Shown: piece by piece, positions 27,374-37,043 of the stretch | How positions within the stretch are numbered: the first letter of the stretch is position 1 | Layout: the number at the start of each line of letters is the position of its first letter | Source: Desulfobacca acetoxidans | GTDB lineage: Bacteria > Desulfobacterota > Desulfobaccia > Desulfobaccales > 0-14-0-80-60-11 | DNA length: 45,877 nucleotides | Direction: 5' to 3' | Assembly (NCBI GenBank): GCA_020722205.1 | Contig: DYLF01000010.1 | Coordinates: 1-45,877 of the forward strand | The notes under the pieces: model-generated | Databases searched by the model: none | What the model saw: only the letters and a program-made list of their open reading frames with translations | Told to the model about the DNA's origin: nothing | Made by a program: the position numbers and the translations under genes

Positions 27374-28468
27374 ATGAAAATTGCGCAAGTGGCCCCCTTG
27401 TTTGAAAGCGTGCCCCCCAAGGGCTATGGCGGCACAGAGCGCATTGTGTCTTATCTGACCGAAGAGTTGGTGCGCTTGGGCCATGAGGTAGTGTTGTTTG
27501 CCAGTGGTGACTCGGTTACCCAGGCCAGGCTGGAGCCGGTGGTGGAGCAGGGTTTGAGGCTTCATCCTGGGTGTGTGGACGCTTACGTTCATCACATCCT
27601 GATGCTGGAGCGACTGCGAAAGTCAGCGGGAGATTTTGAGGTAGTGCATTTCCATATTGATTATCTGCACTTTCCACTGGTGCGGCATCTCAACCTGCCG
27701 AGCCTGACCACTTTGCACGGCCGCTTAGACCTGCCGGACTTGGCCCCTTTATATCGTGAATTTAATGACCTGCCGGTGGTATCCATTTCAAACAGCCAGC
27801 GTCGCCCCTTGCCTTTTGCCCACTGAGTCAGCACCATTCACCATGGCCTGCCCCCGGAGCTTTATACCTGTCAGCCTGAGCCAGGGACCTATCTGGCTTT
27901 TTTGGGGCGCATATCGCCGGAGAAGGGGCCGGACCGGGCTATCGCGATTGCCATCCGAGCCGGTCTTCCCCTGCGCCTAGCCGCGAAAGTGGACAAAGCA
28001 GATCAGAATTATTTCGACACCCAAATCAAACCCCTTCTCCAGCACCCCCTGGTGGAATTCTTAGGGGAGATTGGGGAAGATGAAAAGAACAAATTTCTGG
28101 GGGGCGCCTTGGCCCTGGTGTTTCCCATTGACTGGCCGGAACCCTTTGGTCTGGTGATGATCGAGGCATTGGCTTGCGGCACTCCAGTGATCGCCTATCG
28201 CGGTGGCTCCGTGGAGGAAATCATCGATCATGGCGAGACCGGATTTATTGTGGATAATTTGGAGGAGGCGGTGGCCGCGGTGGCCCGGGTGGAAGAGCTG
28301 AGCCGCTGGCGGTGCCGCCAGGTGTTTGAAGAACGGTTCACCGTCAGGCGGATGGCCCAGGAATATTTGAGCGCCTATCGACAGGTGCTGTTTGGGGCTC
28401 TTCCTTGGTCTCAGATGGTTCAGGAAGCCGTTGGCGCTTATGATGACAAACCGCCATATGTCCTCTAA
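27374..28468 (+). pseudogene. Glycosyltransferase family 4, interrupted by one in-frame TGA (27824-27826)
   Basis: Two ORFs (27374..27826, 27902..28468) lie in the same frame; conceptual read-through ...SNSQRRPLPFAH*VSTIHHGLPPELYTCQPEPGTYLAFLGRISPEKGPDRAIAI... is a continuous GT4 protein. Confidence 0.8.
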
Positions 28469-30665
28469 CCGCAGCAATGGTCTGCCTCTCGGAGAGGAGG
28501 GGGCGGCGGAGTATATCCGGGTTGACAACCGCTGGTATATATTGGCCACTTCCTCTCTGGCGGAGGTCCCCACGCGGGTTCTGAAACAGGGCGATACTTT
28601 TGCCATTTTCAACCGTCATGGGGATTTTCAGCCTTTGGGATCGGGGGAGCAGGGACTTTATCATCGGGACACCCGTTTCTTGGCCAAGCTGGAGTTGAGA
28701 ATTAATGACCGCCAACCCCTGCTATTAAATTCCACCGTAAAGGAAGACAATTCTCTGCTCCAGGTGGATCTCACCACCCCTGATATCTATCGGGACGGCC
28801 ATCTGGTCATCCCCAGAGGTACCCTGCATCTCTCCCGCACCCAGATCCTTTGGGAGGGGGTTCTCTATGACCAGCTAGTTCTGGTCAACTATGGCCCGTA
28901 TGCCATTAAGGCGGCACTGGAGTTGCAGCTTGACGCTGACTTTGCTGATATCTTCGAAGTGCGCGGCGCACATCGGGGACGGCGCGGGCACCATTTCCCG
29001 CCGGAGGTGCAGCGGGAGATGATGTGCTTTTCTTACCGGGGGCTGGACGAGATATTAAGGTGCACCCGGATCAGTTTCAGCCCCCCCCCTGACTTGATTA
29101 ATGACAAGCGGGTGCGATTTATTCTGGCCCTACCGCCGCGGGCTAAGTCCACTCTGGAGATAAGGGTGGGATGCGAAGTGGGCGGCGAGGCCATGGCAAT
29201 GTTAAGCTATCGCGAGGCCGTGGCCCGGCACGCCAAGGACATGGCAGGCCGCTCCCATGCCCCCATGCTCTTTACTATGAACGAACAGTTCAATGAGTGG
29301 ATTAATCGCTCGGCGGCGGACCTGCACATGTTGGCTACCCACACAGAGCATGGTCTTTATCCTTATGCCGGAGTGCCCTGGTTCAGCGCACCTTTCGGAC
29401 GGGACGGCATCATCACTGCTTTGGAGTGCTTGTGGCTGTATCCGGAATTGGCCCGTGGCGTTTTGGCCTTTCTGGCAGCATTTCAGGCTGGTGAGCTGAA
29501 GCCGGAGCAGGATGCGCAGCCGGGAAAAATCTTGCACGAAGCCCGCCAAGGGGAAATGGCGCGGTTGGGGGAGGTTCCCTTCCGGCGTTACTATGGGAGC
29601 ATTGACGCCACTCCCCTCTTTGTGGTGCTGGCCGGAGCCTACTACCAACGCACCAGGGATTTGGAGTTCATCTACTCCATTTGGCCCAATATCCGGCGCG
29701 CTCTGGAATGGGTGGAAAATTATGGCGATATAGATGGCGACGGATTGGTGGAGTATTGTCGAGCCAGTTCTGACGGCTTGCTGCACCAGGGCTGGAAGGA
29801 TTCGGCGGAGGCGGTCTGTCATCGGGACGGTAGGGAGGCGCCGCCGCCCATCGCCCTCTGCGAGGTGCAAGGCTACGTGTATGAAGCCCAATGTCAGGGC
29901 GCCCGGCTAGCCCGACTTCTGGGGAATGATGAGCTGGCCGCTCATTGGGAACATCAGGCCCAAACCTTGCAGGAAAATTTTAACCGTCTTTTCTGGATGG
30001 ATGATCTCAATACCTATGCGCTGGCCCTGGACGGCCACAAGCGCCCCTGCCGGGTGGCAGCCTCCAACGCCGGACACGCCCTCTGGAGCGGCATCGCTGA
30101 GGCCGACAAGGCCGCCCGCTTGGCCCAAACCCTGATGTCGGGGGCCTTCTTTTCCGGCTGGGGGATCCGCACTCTGGCCACCACAGCAGCCGGCTATAAT
30201 CCCATGTCCTATCATAACGGGTCCGTCTGGCCCCATGACAACGCCATCATTGCAATGGGTCTGGCCCGCTATGGTTACAAAGAGGCGGCGTTAAAGATTC
30301 TCTCCGCCTTGTATGAAGCCAGCCTGCATCTGGACCTCCACCGGCTGCCGGAACTTTTTTGCGGCTTTGACCGCCAGCCAGGCCAAGGCCCGACCCTGTA
30401 CCCACTTGCATGTGCCCCTCAGGCCTGGGCCAGCGGGGCAGTATTTTATCTCCTGCAAGCCTGCCTGGGGCTGACCTTTTCCCCGGATAAACCCCAACTG
30501 TATTTCGTGCATCCGAGACTCCCGGATTATCTCCCCTGGCTGGAGATCCGTAATCTCAGAGTCGGCCGTCATGTCATTGACCTGATTCTCAGACGTCACC
30601 CCCATGATGTAGGGATCAACGTTCTACGCAAGGAAGGCGACGTGGAAGTGGGGGTTTTGATTTAA
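28440..30665 (+). CDS. Amylo-alpha-1,6-glucosidase / glycogen-debranching-like protein
   Basis: N-terminal 'GLYHRDTRFLAKLELRINDRQPLLLNSTVKEDNSLLQVDLTTPD', 'PWFSAPFGRDGIITALECL', 'YHNGSVWPHDNAIIAMGLARYGYK'. Confidence 0.9.
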   Translation: MMTNRHMSSNRSNGLPLGEEGAAEYIRVDNRWYILATSSLAEVPTRVLKQGDTFAIFNRHGDFQPLGSGEQGLYHRDTRFLAKLELRINDRQPLLLNSTVKEDNSLLQVDLTTPDIYRDGHLVIPRGTLHLSRTQILWEGVLYDQLVLVNYGPYAIKAALELQLDADFADIFEVRGAHRGRRGHHFPPEVQREMMCFSYRGLDEILRCTRISFSPPPDLINDKRVRFILALPPRAKSTLEIRVGCEVGGEAMAMLSYREAVARHAKDMAGRSHAPMLFTMNEQFNEWINRSAADLHMLATHTEHGLYPYAGVPWFSAPFGRDGIITALECLWLYPELARGVLAFLAAFQAGELKPEQDAQPGKILHEARQGEMARLGEVPFRRYYGSIDATPLFVVLAGAYYQRTRDLEFIYSIWPNIRRALEWVENYGDIDGDGLVEYCRASSDGLLHQGWKDSAEAVCHRDGREAPPPIALCEVQGYVYEAQCQGARLARLLGNDELAAHWEHQAQTLQENFNRLFWMDDLNTYALALDGHKRPCRVAASNAGHALWSGIAEADKAARLAQTLMSGAFFSGWGIRTLATTAAGYNPMSYHNGSVWPHDNAIIAMGLARYGYKEAALKILSALYEASLHLDLHRLPELFCGFDRQPGQGPTLYPLACAPQAWASGAVFYLLQACLGLTFSPDKPQLYFVHPRLPDYLPWLEIRNLRVGRHVIDLILRRHPHDVGINVLRKEGDVEVGVLI

Positions 30666-30882
30666 TGGGCTGTGCAAGAAAAAGAGCCAGGGGAGGAAAA
30701 CCCTTGCTCTCTTTCTCAAGCCGACTTTGATGAGGAGGTGGTTCCTGACTTACCCTCTTTTTTTCCCCAGCCGAATGAGTTATGATCCTCAAGATGAATA
30801 CATGGCCAGGCAGATTGCCGCGAGACTTGTAATTCTGAACTGCCATGCATTTCCTGTCCTGACGAAGGGGGAACAACCTCGG

Positions 30883-32319
30883 ATGATCGACATCAAATTC
30901 GGCACCTCCGGCTGGCGGGGCCTGCTGGCTGAGGATTTCACCTTTCCCAATGCCCGCCTGGTGTGCCAGGCCATCGCCAATTACCTTAAAGAGCAAAATC
31001 TGGCTTCCCGCGGGGTGGTCGTCGGCTATGACACCCGCTTTCTGTCCGAGGTCTTTGCCGCCGCCGCGGTGGAAGTCCTGGCCGGCAACGGTATCTTCTG
31101 CTACCTGACCGGGCGGGACTGTCCGACCCCGGTGGTGGGTTACAGCATCGTTCACCATAAGTTGGCCGGTGGTCTTAATATCACCGCCAGTCACAATCCG
31201 CCCAACTATAACGGCATCAAGTTCTCCCCAGAGACCGGCGGCCCCGCTCTGCCTACGGTCACCACCGCCATTGAAAACCACATCAAGGCCCTGAGCAGGG
31301 AAGCCGTCCAACGTCTGCCCCTGGCCCAGGCTCGGGAGCAAGGCTTGGTCAAGGACCTGGATCCCCGCCCGGTCTATTGCCAGCACCTAAAAAACCTGGT
31401 GGACACTGAGGTCTTGCGGCGAGCCGGGCTCAGGGTGGTGACCGATGTCCTCTACGGCACCGGCCATGGTTATCTGGATGCCTTCTTACAAGACGCTGGC
31501 GTGGCGGTGGAAGTCCTGCACGGTTACCGGGACCCTTACTTCGGCGGCCATCAGCCGGAGCCTTCCAAGGAATATCTGACCGAATTGAGTGCCACTGTCA
31601 GGTCATCAGGGGCCCACCTTGGTCTGAGCGTGGACGGCGACGCCGACCGCTTCGGTGTCGTTGACTCCCGAGGGGATTATCACGAGGCCAACGTTACCCT
31701 GGCCCTCCTGTTTGATTATCTCATCAGAACCCGGGGCTGGGAGGGCGGCATGGCCCGCAGCGTCGCGACCACACACCTCATTGACCGGGTGGCCAGCTAC
31801 CATGGCCGGCCGGTGTTTGAAACCAAGGTGGGCTTCAAATATTTAGGGGAATACATCCTTTCCGGCCAGGCGCTGGTGGCCGGCGAGGAAAGTGAAGGTT
31901 TCACCATGAAAAACCATCTCCCCGAAAAAGACGGCATCCTGGCCTGCCTCTTGGTGGCGGAGATGGTGGCCCGAGAAGGCCGGGATCTCCCCCAGCTCCT
32001 CCAAAATCTATTCGCCCGGGTGGGGCCAGTGCATACCCGCCGCCTCAATTTAAAGCTGCCGCCAGAGGCCAAAGACGCTCTTTTTGCGCGTCTGGCCGCC
32101 ACTCCCGACAGCTTCGCGGGTCTGGCCGTAACCCAGCATATTACCCTCGATGGCCACAAATACCTCCTGGAAGACGGCAGTTGGGTGTGCTTTCGCCCCT
32201 CCGGCACCGAACCGGTGGTGCGTTTTTACTTGGAAGCCGACTCCCCTGAGGCCCTGGCGCGCCTGCAGCAAGCCGGTGAAGCCCTGCTCGAGGACGTCAG
32301 CCGTGAGTCCGGAGGGTAA
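30883..32319 (+). CDS. Phosphoglucomutase/phosphomannomutase
   Basis: MIDIKFGTSGWRGLLAEDFTFPNARL; 'GGLNITASHNPPNYNGIKF' (phosphoserine loop); 'LSVDGDADRFGVVDSRGDY'; 'FRPSGTEPVVRFYLEA'. Confidence 0.95.
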   Translation: MIDIKFGTSGWRGLLAEDFTFPNARLVCQAIANYLKEQNLASRGVVVGYDTRFLSEVFAAAAVEVLAGNGIFCYLTGRDCPTPVVGYSIVHHKLAGGLNITASHNPPNYNGIKFSPETGGPALPTVTTAIENHIKALSREAVQRLPLAQAREQGLVKDLDPRPVYCQHLKNLVDTEVLRRAGLRVVTDVLYGTGHGYLDAFLQDAGVAVEVLHGYRDPYFGGHQPEPSKEYLTELSATVRSSGAHLGLSVDGDADRFGVVDSRGDYHEANVTLALLFDYLIRTRGWEGGMARSVATTHLIDRVASYHGRPVFETKVGFKYLGEYILSGQALVAGEESEGFTMKNHLPEKDGILACLLVAEMVAREGRDLPQLLQNLFARVGPVHTRRLNLKLPPEAKDALFARLAATPDSFAGLAVTQHITLDGHKYLLEDGSWVCFRPSGTEPVVRFYLEADSPEALARLQQAGEALLEDVSRESGG

Positions 32320-32539
32320 ACTAAACCAGCTCTGAAATCTGCACGGCCGGTTGGGCCATCGCCGATAATAAAAATCCTTTCGTCGGGGTCTTTTACATTA
32401 GATATTCCTTGTCCCCCCCACTTCCTCCTGCTGGGAGAAGGAACCTTGAATTGAGGGGCGAGGGAAACTTTTCGAGGTTTAAGAGGAGGGCACAGGCCAA
32501 TGAGCAGTTGCTCAGAGGTTAGGGAGCAGGAACAATTAA

Positions 32540-33160
32540 ATGAACTTTCCTGATCTCATGGAAGGCGCCATCATGGCGGTGGTGCTTCTGTTTTCCATCA
32601 TCATCCATGAGGTGGCCCATGCCTACAGTGCCTGGCTGAACGGGGACCCCACCGCCCGCCTTATGGGGCGGATTACTCTAAACCCCATCCCCCATATTGA
32701 CCCTATCGGCACTGTCCTCTTGCCCATATTGTTGATGGTCAGCGGCTCTGGTGTCATCTTCGGTTGGGCCAAACCGGTGCTCATCAATGCCCGTAATTTT
32801 CGCCGTTATCGGTGGGGCCAAATCACCGTCAGCGCCTCGGGACCCTTGAGTAATCTCGCCTTGGCCACTTGTTGCGCCTATCTCCTGCGGTTCAACCCCA
32901 CCAATCCAGGTCTGGCCCTGATGGCCCTGTACGGTTGCAAAATTAATATCTTTCTGGCCCTGTTCAACCTGATCCCCATACCCCCCCTGGACGGCTCCCA
33001 TCTCCTGGCCGCCTTTCTCCCTCCCCAACTGGCCCGGCTCTACAGCTACCTGGAGCCAGTGGGCTTTATCCTTATCCTTCTTCTCTTTTACACCGGCGTC
33101 ATGGGCCTTGTTCTTATGCCCCTCTACCGTCAGATCGCCAGATTCCTACTGGGGGCATGA
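32540..33160 (+). CDS. Site-2 protease family (M50) membrane metalloprotease
   Basis: 'IIIHEVAHAYSAWLNGDPTARLMGRITLNPIPHIDPIGTVLLP', 'NLIPIPPLDGSHLL'. Confidence 0.93.
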   Translation: MNFPDLMEGAIMAVVLLFSIIIHEVAHAYSAWLNGDPTARLMGRITLNPIPHIDPIGTVLLPILLMVSGSGVIFGWAKPVLINARNFRRYRWGQITVSASGPLSNLALATCCAYLLRFNPTNPGLALMALYGCKINIFLALFNLIPIPPLDGSHLLAAFLPPQLARLYSYLEPVGFILILLLFYTGVMGLVLMPLYRQIARFLLGA

Positions 33161-33181
33161 GATGCTATGGTGGAGAGGTAG

Positions 33182-34006
33182 ATGCCCCCGCCGGAAAAAA
33201 TCTACATCTATGAAATCGAGGGCAGGGTGAGTCCTCCCTGTTCCCTGACAGGCGATGATTTTCTGGGGTTATGGCGGGAAGGGGGGTTTTCTTATCTCTT
33301 CTTTGCCCGGCGCAAAGAAGCGGAGATTCAGGCCTGGCTGCAGACAGTGCCGAAGGGACGCTACCGTTCTGAAACTGAGCTCAATTTTGCAGATTGGGAG
33401 GCAGGCCAGCCTCTGAAGCCTACGCGGGTGGCCGGCTTCTATCTATGTCCCATTTGGGAAACGCCGACTCCGTTGCCTGGTGACCTCCTGATTCGCCTGG
33501 AAGCAGGTTTGGCGTTTGGCTCCGGTTATCACCCCACCACCCGTCTGTGTCTGGAACTTATCAGAAAAGTATATGAGGTGGATAAGCCCCAACAGGTGCT
33601 GGACTTAGGCGCCGGCAGCGGGATTCTGGCCCTGGCTGGCGCGGCCCTGGGCACACCAAGGGTGGTGGCCGTGGAATTAAACGACCTGGCGGTCCGGGTC
33701 GCCCAGCGCAATATCAGGCACAATCAGCGGGAAAGGCAAATCTTACTCATCCAGGGAGATGCCCTTCACTTTGCTGCGTTGCCCGGAGACTTGGCCCTGG
33801 GCAACATTCACTTGGAGGTGCTTCTGAATTTGTTGGAGGTGCCTGGATTTTTTAATAAGAAGTGGTATATCTTCTCCGGCCTGCTGGGCGCCCAGGTGGA
33901 AAAATTCACGGCTCGGCTGGCGGCCTCGCCTCTCCATCTGGTGGAGGTTTTGGATGAAAATCTCTGGTTCGCCATCCTGGCTGAGTTGAATTCGGAAAAG
34001 CGCTAG
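33182..34006 (+). CDS. prmA: 50S ribosomal protein L11 methyltransferase-like protein
   Basis: 'GLAFGSGYHPTTRLCLELI', 'VLDLGAGSGILALAGAALGTPRVVAVELNDLAVRVAQRN'. Confidence 0.8.
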   Translation: MPPPEKIYIYEIEGRVSPPCSLTGDDFLGLWREGGFSYLFFARRKEAEIQAWLQTVPKGRYRSETELNFADWEAGQPLKPTRVAGFYLCPIWETPTPLPGDLLIRLEAGLAFGSGYHPTTRLCLELIRKVYEVDKPQQVLDLGAGSGILALAGAALGTPRVVAVELNDLAVRVAQRNIRHNQRERQILLIQGDALHFAALPGDLALGNIHLEVLLNLLEVPGFFNKKWYIFSGLLGAQVEKFTARLAASPLHLVEVLDENLWFAILAELNSEKR

Positions 34007-34067
34007 GTTCGGGCAAGCCGCCTTCACACTGACTCTCCCAGAGGGAGAAGGTCTTTCAGGTGCGAAA

Positions 34068-34550
34068 TTGATTTATGTGTTGCCTTCGCCGTTGGGGCCG
34101 GTGTTGCTGAAATTTTCATCTCGAGGTCTGGCCAGCCTAGAGTTCCTTGCCGTTGACGTGCCACTGAGCGGTAATTTGCCGGAGTCCTGGCCTGTCTTTA
34201 TTCAGGAAACGGTGGCCGCGCTGGCCGCTTATTTTGCCGGGGCGGGGAGCTCTTTTTCCTCCCTTCCCCTGGACATGCGGGGCACCCCTTTTCAGCTCCG
34301 GGTCTGGCAGGAGCTCCAGACGGTTCCGTGCGGCCATACCTTATCCTACCAGGACTTGGCGGCAGGGTTGGGCAAACCCAGGGCTTGCCGGGCAGTGGGT
34401 CAGGCCCTGAAGGCTAATCCTATTCCCGTCATCATCCCCTGCCACCGGATCATCGCTCAGGACGGTTCCCTGGGTGGATATCGCCCCGGGGTAGCCCGCA
34501 AACGCTGGCTCCTGGAACACGAACAGCAGATGTGGGTTGATAACCCCTGA
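34068..34550 (+). CDS. Methylated-DNA--protein-cysteine methyltransferase (MGMT)
   Basis: 'GTPFQLRVWQELQTVPCGHTLSYQDLAAGLGKPRACRAVGQALKANPIPVIIPCHRIIAQDGSLGGY'; TTG start. Confidence 0.95.
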   Translation: MIYVLPSPLGPVLLKFSSRGLASLEFLAVDVPLSGNLPESWPVFIQETVAALAAYFAGAGSSFSSLPLDMRGTPFQLRVWQELQTVPCGHTLSYQDLAAGLGKPRACRAVGQALKANPIPVIIPCHRIIAQDGSLGGYRPGVARKRWLLEHEQQMWVDNP

Positions 34551-34701
34551 AGCTTCCGGATTGATCTTTCTTTAGCCCTACGCCTTTTGTATAAATTCCT
34601 TGGATTTTTCCCTCTGTCATGCCGATAAGATAGAAAAGTAAGGGATTCTTTTCTACTTTTCATTACTCCCGGATATTTTGTAACCCTGCAGGAGAAGGAA
34701 G

Positions 34702-36336
34702 TTGGTCTCTCACGATCCTGTTCCGGAACAACGGGAAGACAAGGGGACTTCACCAGAACCGGCCTGCCCGGCCGGTCCTGTTTCTCCTGAGCATGCCCTG
34801 GAAGCCTTGCTTAACCACATCAGCAGAAGTGCAGGGTTCCCAGCTTTCTTGGCCAATATCCAGGAGATCATGTCCTTCCAAGCCAATCCTTACTTCACGG
34901 TGCATGATATCTCCCGGGTCATCCTGCGGGACTTATCCATGACCACTCAGATTCTGAAACTGGTCAATTCCATCTATTTTCAAACCTATCAACGCCAGGT
35001 TCACACTGTGTCCGGCGCCGTCATGCTCCTGGGATTGGAACACGTCCGGGAGCTGGCTCTGGGGCTTAAACTCTTTGAAAACTTTCGCCAGTCGAGTTCC
35101 CTGAAGGCAGTCAAACAGTTAGTCCTCTCGGCTTTTCTCACCGCCATTCAATCCCAGGAATTGGCCCGCAAAGAAGAAAACCTCAAGGATGAGGAGGTAT
35201 TTCTCACGGCCTTGCTCTTTAATTGGGGGGAACTCATGGTGGCCTATTATTTCCCGGGGAAGCACCAGCAGATACAGAAGATGGCCGCGGCTCAGAATAT
35301 AAGGAAATCAGCGGCAGCCAAAGAGATTCTGCACGTCTCCTTGGAAGAATTGGGCCTGGCCATCTTGAAGCTTTGGAATTTCCCCAGCAATCTAATCAAC
35401 CGTTTATCTGCCTTCCATTTTGGTGGGATCGCGCTCACTGGGCCCGAGGGGCGGCTCAAAAAGATTATCGTGGGGGCTGATTGTTTGGCCCGCATTCTAT
35501 TGAACGACAACCTGACCCAGGAAGAGTGGCAGCACCAACGGGCCAAGCTAGGCAGGAGCCTAGGGATCAAGCCGGATTTCTTGGAGGAGTCGCTGGCCGC
35601 CAGCCTGGAGCGCTTTCAGACATTGGCCCAGATATTGAAAATCAACCTCAAGGACACCGGCTTCGCCGCCAACCTGAACGTCACTGAGACTAAGGAAGCT
35701 AATAGTCAGTTGGCTGGTGGCTCCGACAAGGCGCAGGAGATTGCGGCTGCTCCCAAGCCTGCGCCCCCGGCGCCGTCCCTGACCGCTGAGAACGATGAAG
35801 AAATCCAGCGTTTGAAATTTCTCTACCAGGTGTTGGCAGAAATCCACCAAGCTATGGCTGACAAAGCGGCGATTAATCAGGTCCTTGATTTGGTCATGGA
35901 AGGGCTTTACCGGGGGTTGGGTTTTGATCGTGTGGCCTTCTGCCTGGTAAGCTCGGATCGGACCTGGCTCACCAGTCGTTATGGTCTGGGGGAGAGGGTG
36001 GAAAAACTGCTTCCCTTGTTGAGCACTCCTCTCACCGCCAAGAAGAACGCCCTGGCCCTGGCGTTACGGCAACACCAGGAATATCTGGTCAATCCTTATA
36101 ACCAACCGGCGGATTACCTTCTGATGGACGAGGGCTTCTGGCAGATGTCCGGCACCCAGGTTTTCCTGGTCAGCCCCATCCATGTGGAGCAGGTGCCCAT
36201 CGGCCTATTTTATGTGGACCGCTGCAAGCCCCAGGCCGTGATCACGGAGTTGGAGCGCCAGCGCCTGCGCTCTTTTCGGGATCTGACCATCCTAAGCATC
36301 CGCCTGAACAGTCGTTCTGTAAGTTCCGAGGTCTGA
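34702..36336 (+). CDS. HDOD domain protein with C-terminal GAF-like domain
   Basis: 'FPAFLANIQEIMSFQANPYFTVHDISRVILRDLSMTTQILKLVNSIYFQTYQRQVHTVSGAVMLLGLEHVRELAL' HDOD; C-terminal GAF-like segment; TTG start with upstream AGGAGAAGGAAG. Confidence 0.85.
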   Translation: MVSHDPVPEQREDKGTSPEPACPAGPVSPEHALEALLNHISRSAGFPAFLANIQEIMSFQANPYFTVHDISRVILRDLSMTTQILKLVNSIYFQTYQRQVHTVSGAVMLLGLEHVRELALGLKLFENFRQSSSLKAVKQLVLSAFLTAIQSQELARKEENLKDEEVFLTALLFNWGELMVAYYFPGKHQQIQKMAAAQNIRKSAAAKEILHVSLEELGLAILKLWNFPSNLINRLSAFHFGGIALTGPEGRLKKIIVGADCLARILLNDNLTQEEWQHQRAKLGRSLGIKPDFLEESLAASLERFQTLAQILKINLKDTGFAANLNVTETKEANSQLAGGSDKAQEIAAAPKPAPPAPSLTAENDEEIQRLKFLYQVLAEIHQAMADKAAINQVLDLVMEGLYRGLGFDRVAFCLVSSDRTWLTSRYGLGERVEKLLPLLSTPLTAKKNALALALRQHQEYLVNPYNQPADYLLMDEGFWQMSGTQVFLVSPIHVEQVPIGLFYVDRCKPQAVITELERQRLRSFRDLTILSIRLNSRSVSSEV

Positions 36337-36386
36337 GAAAACGAAATCCATGGGCAGTGAGCCATGGTCAGGGTGAAAATCATGGG

Positions 36387-37043
36387 CTATTGTATTTTCC
36401 TGATTACCCCCAGGTAGTGGGTGCAGAAAAATGGAATTTTGGCCAGCAGGTGGCAGAGCAGAAAGGAGTAAGGGGCAAGGAGGCGGCTTAAGGGGGGGGC
36501 CAGGGTAATTCTGTGCAGAGTAATCTGACATTGAGGGAAGAGGGTGTAGATTTCACGCTTGGTGACCCCGCGTACCCTGGGATTTCGGGGATTGTTGAAA
36601 CAAAAATCGTACCACAGGATCAGGCCGTCAACTTTAAGAACCCGGAGCATTTCAGCAGCTATGGCCTTTTTGGTGTTTGCATCCAGAACAGAGGTGAACA
36701 TGGTGGACTGAACTACCAGATCAAATGTGTTGGCGGCAAAAGCCAGGTGGGCCGCAGAGCCGGCTATCAGGGTAACGGCCGCCGGACATCGCTGTCTTGC
36801 CTGGGCCAAGCGTTCCGGCAGCAAATCAAGGCCGGTGAGATTTTCCGGCCGGGCCCCCCATTTGATGAAATCAGCCAGCCAGTAACCGACCCCGCAACCC
36901 ACATCGAGGATCTTTATATCTGCCAACGAGATAAACCCGTAAGTTTTAAATAATTTTAAGAGCTTCTGTTCCCTATCCTGCATCATGAAGAGATGGCCGG
37001 GGTTGAAACAGGGGTAGATATTTGCTTCACCCCTTTTCCTCAT
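36387..37043 (-). CDS. Class I SAM-dependent methyltransferase
   Basis: 'IKILDVGCGVGYWLADFIKWGARPENLTGLDLLPERLAQARQRCP'; ATGA overlap with upstream GT2. Confidence 0.9.
   Translation of the reverse strand: MRKRGEANIYPCFNPGHLFMMQDREQKLLKLFKTYGFISLADIKILDVGCGVGYWLADFIKWGARPENLTGLDLLPERLAQARQRCPAAVTLIAGSAAHLAFAANTFDLVVQSTMFTSVLDANTKKAIAAEMLRVLKVDGLILWYDFCFNNPRNPRVRGVTKREIYTLFPQCQITLHRITLAPPLSRLLAPYSFLLCHLLAKIPFFCTHYLGVIRKIQ

Noticed and set aside
27824-27826. TGA as a selenocysteine codon in the glycosyltransferase
   Set aside because: Family context expects Trp, not a redox residue; no convincing SECIS-like hairpin directly downstream by eye. Nonsense mutation or sequencing error is simpler.
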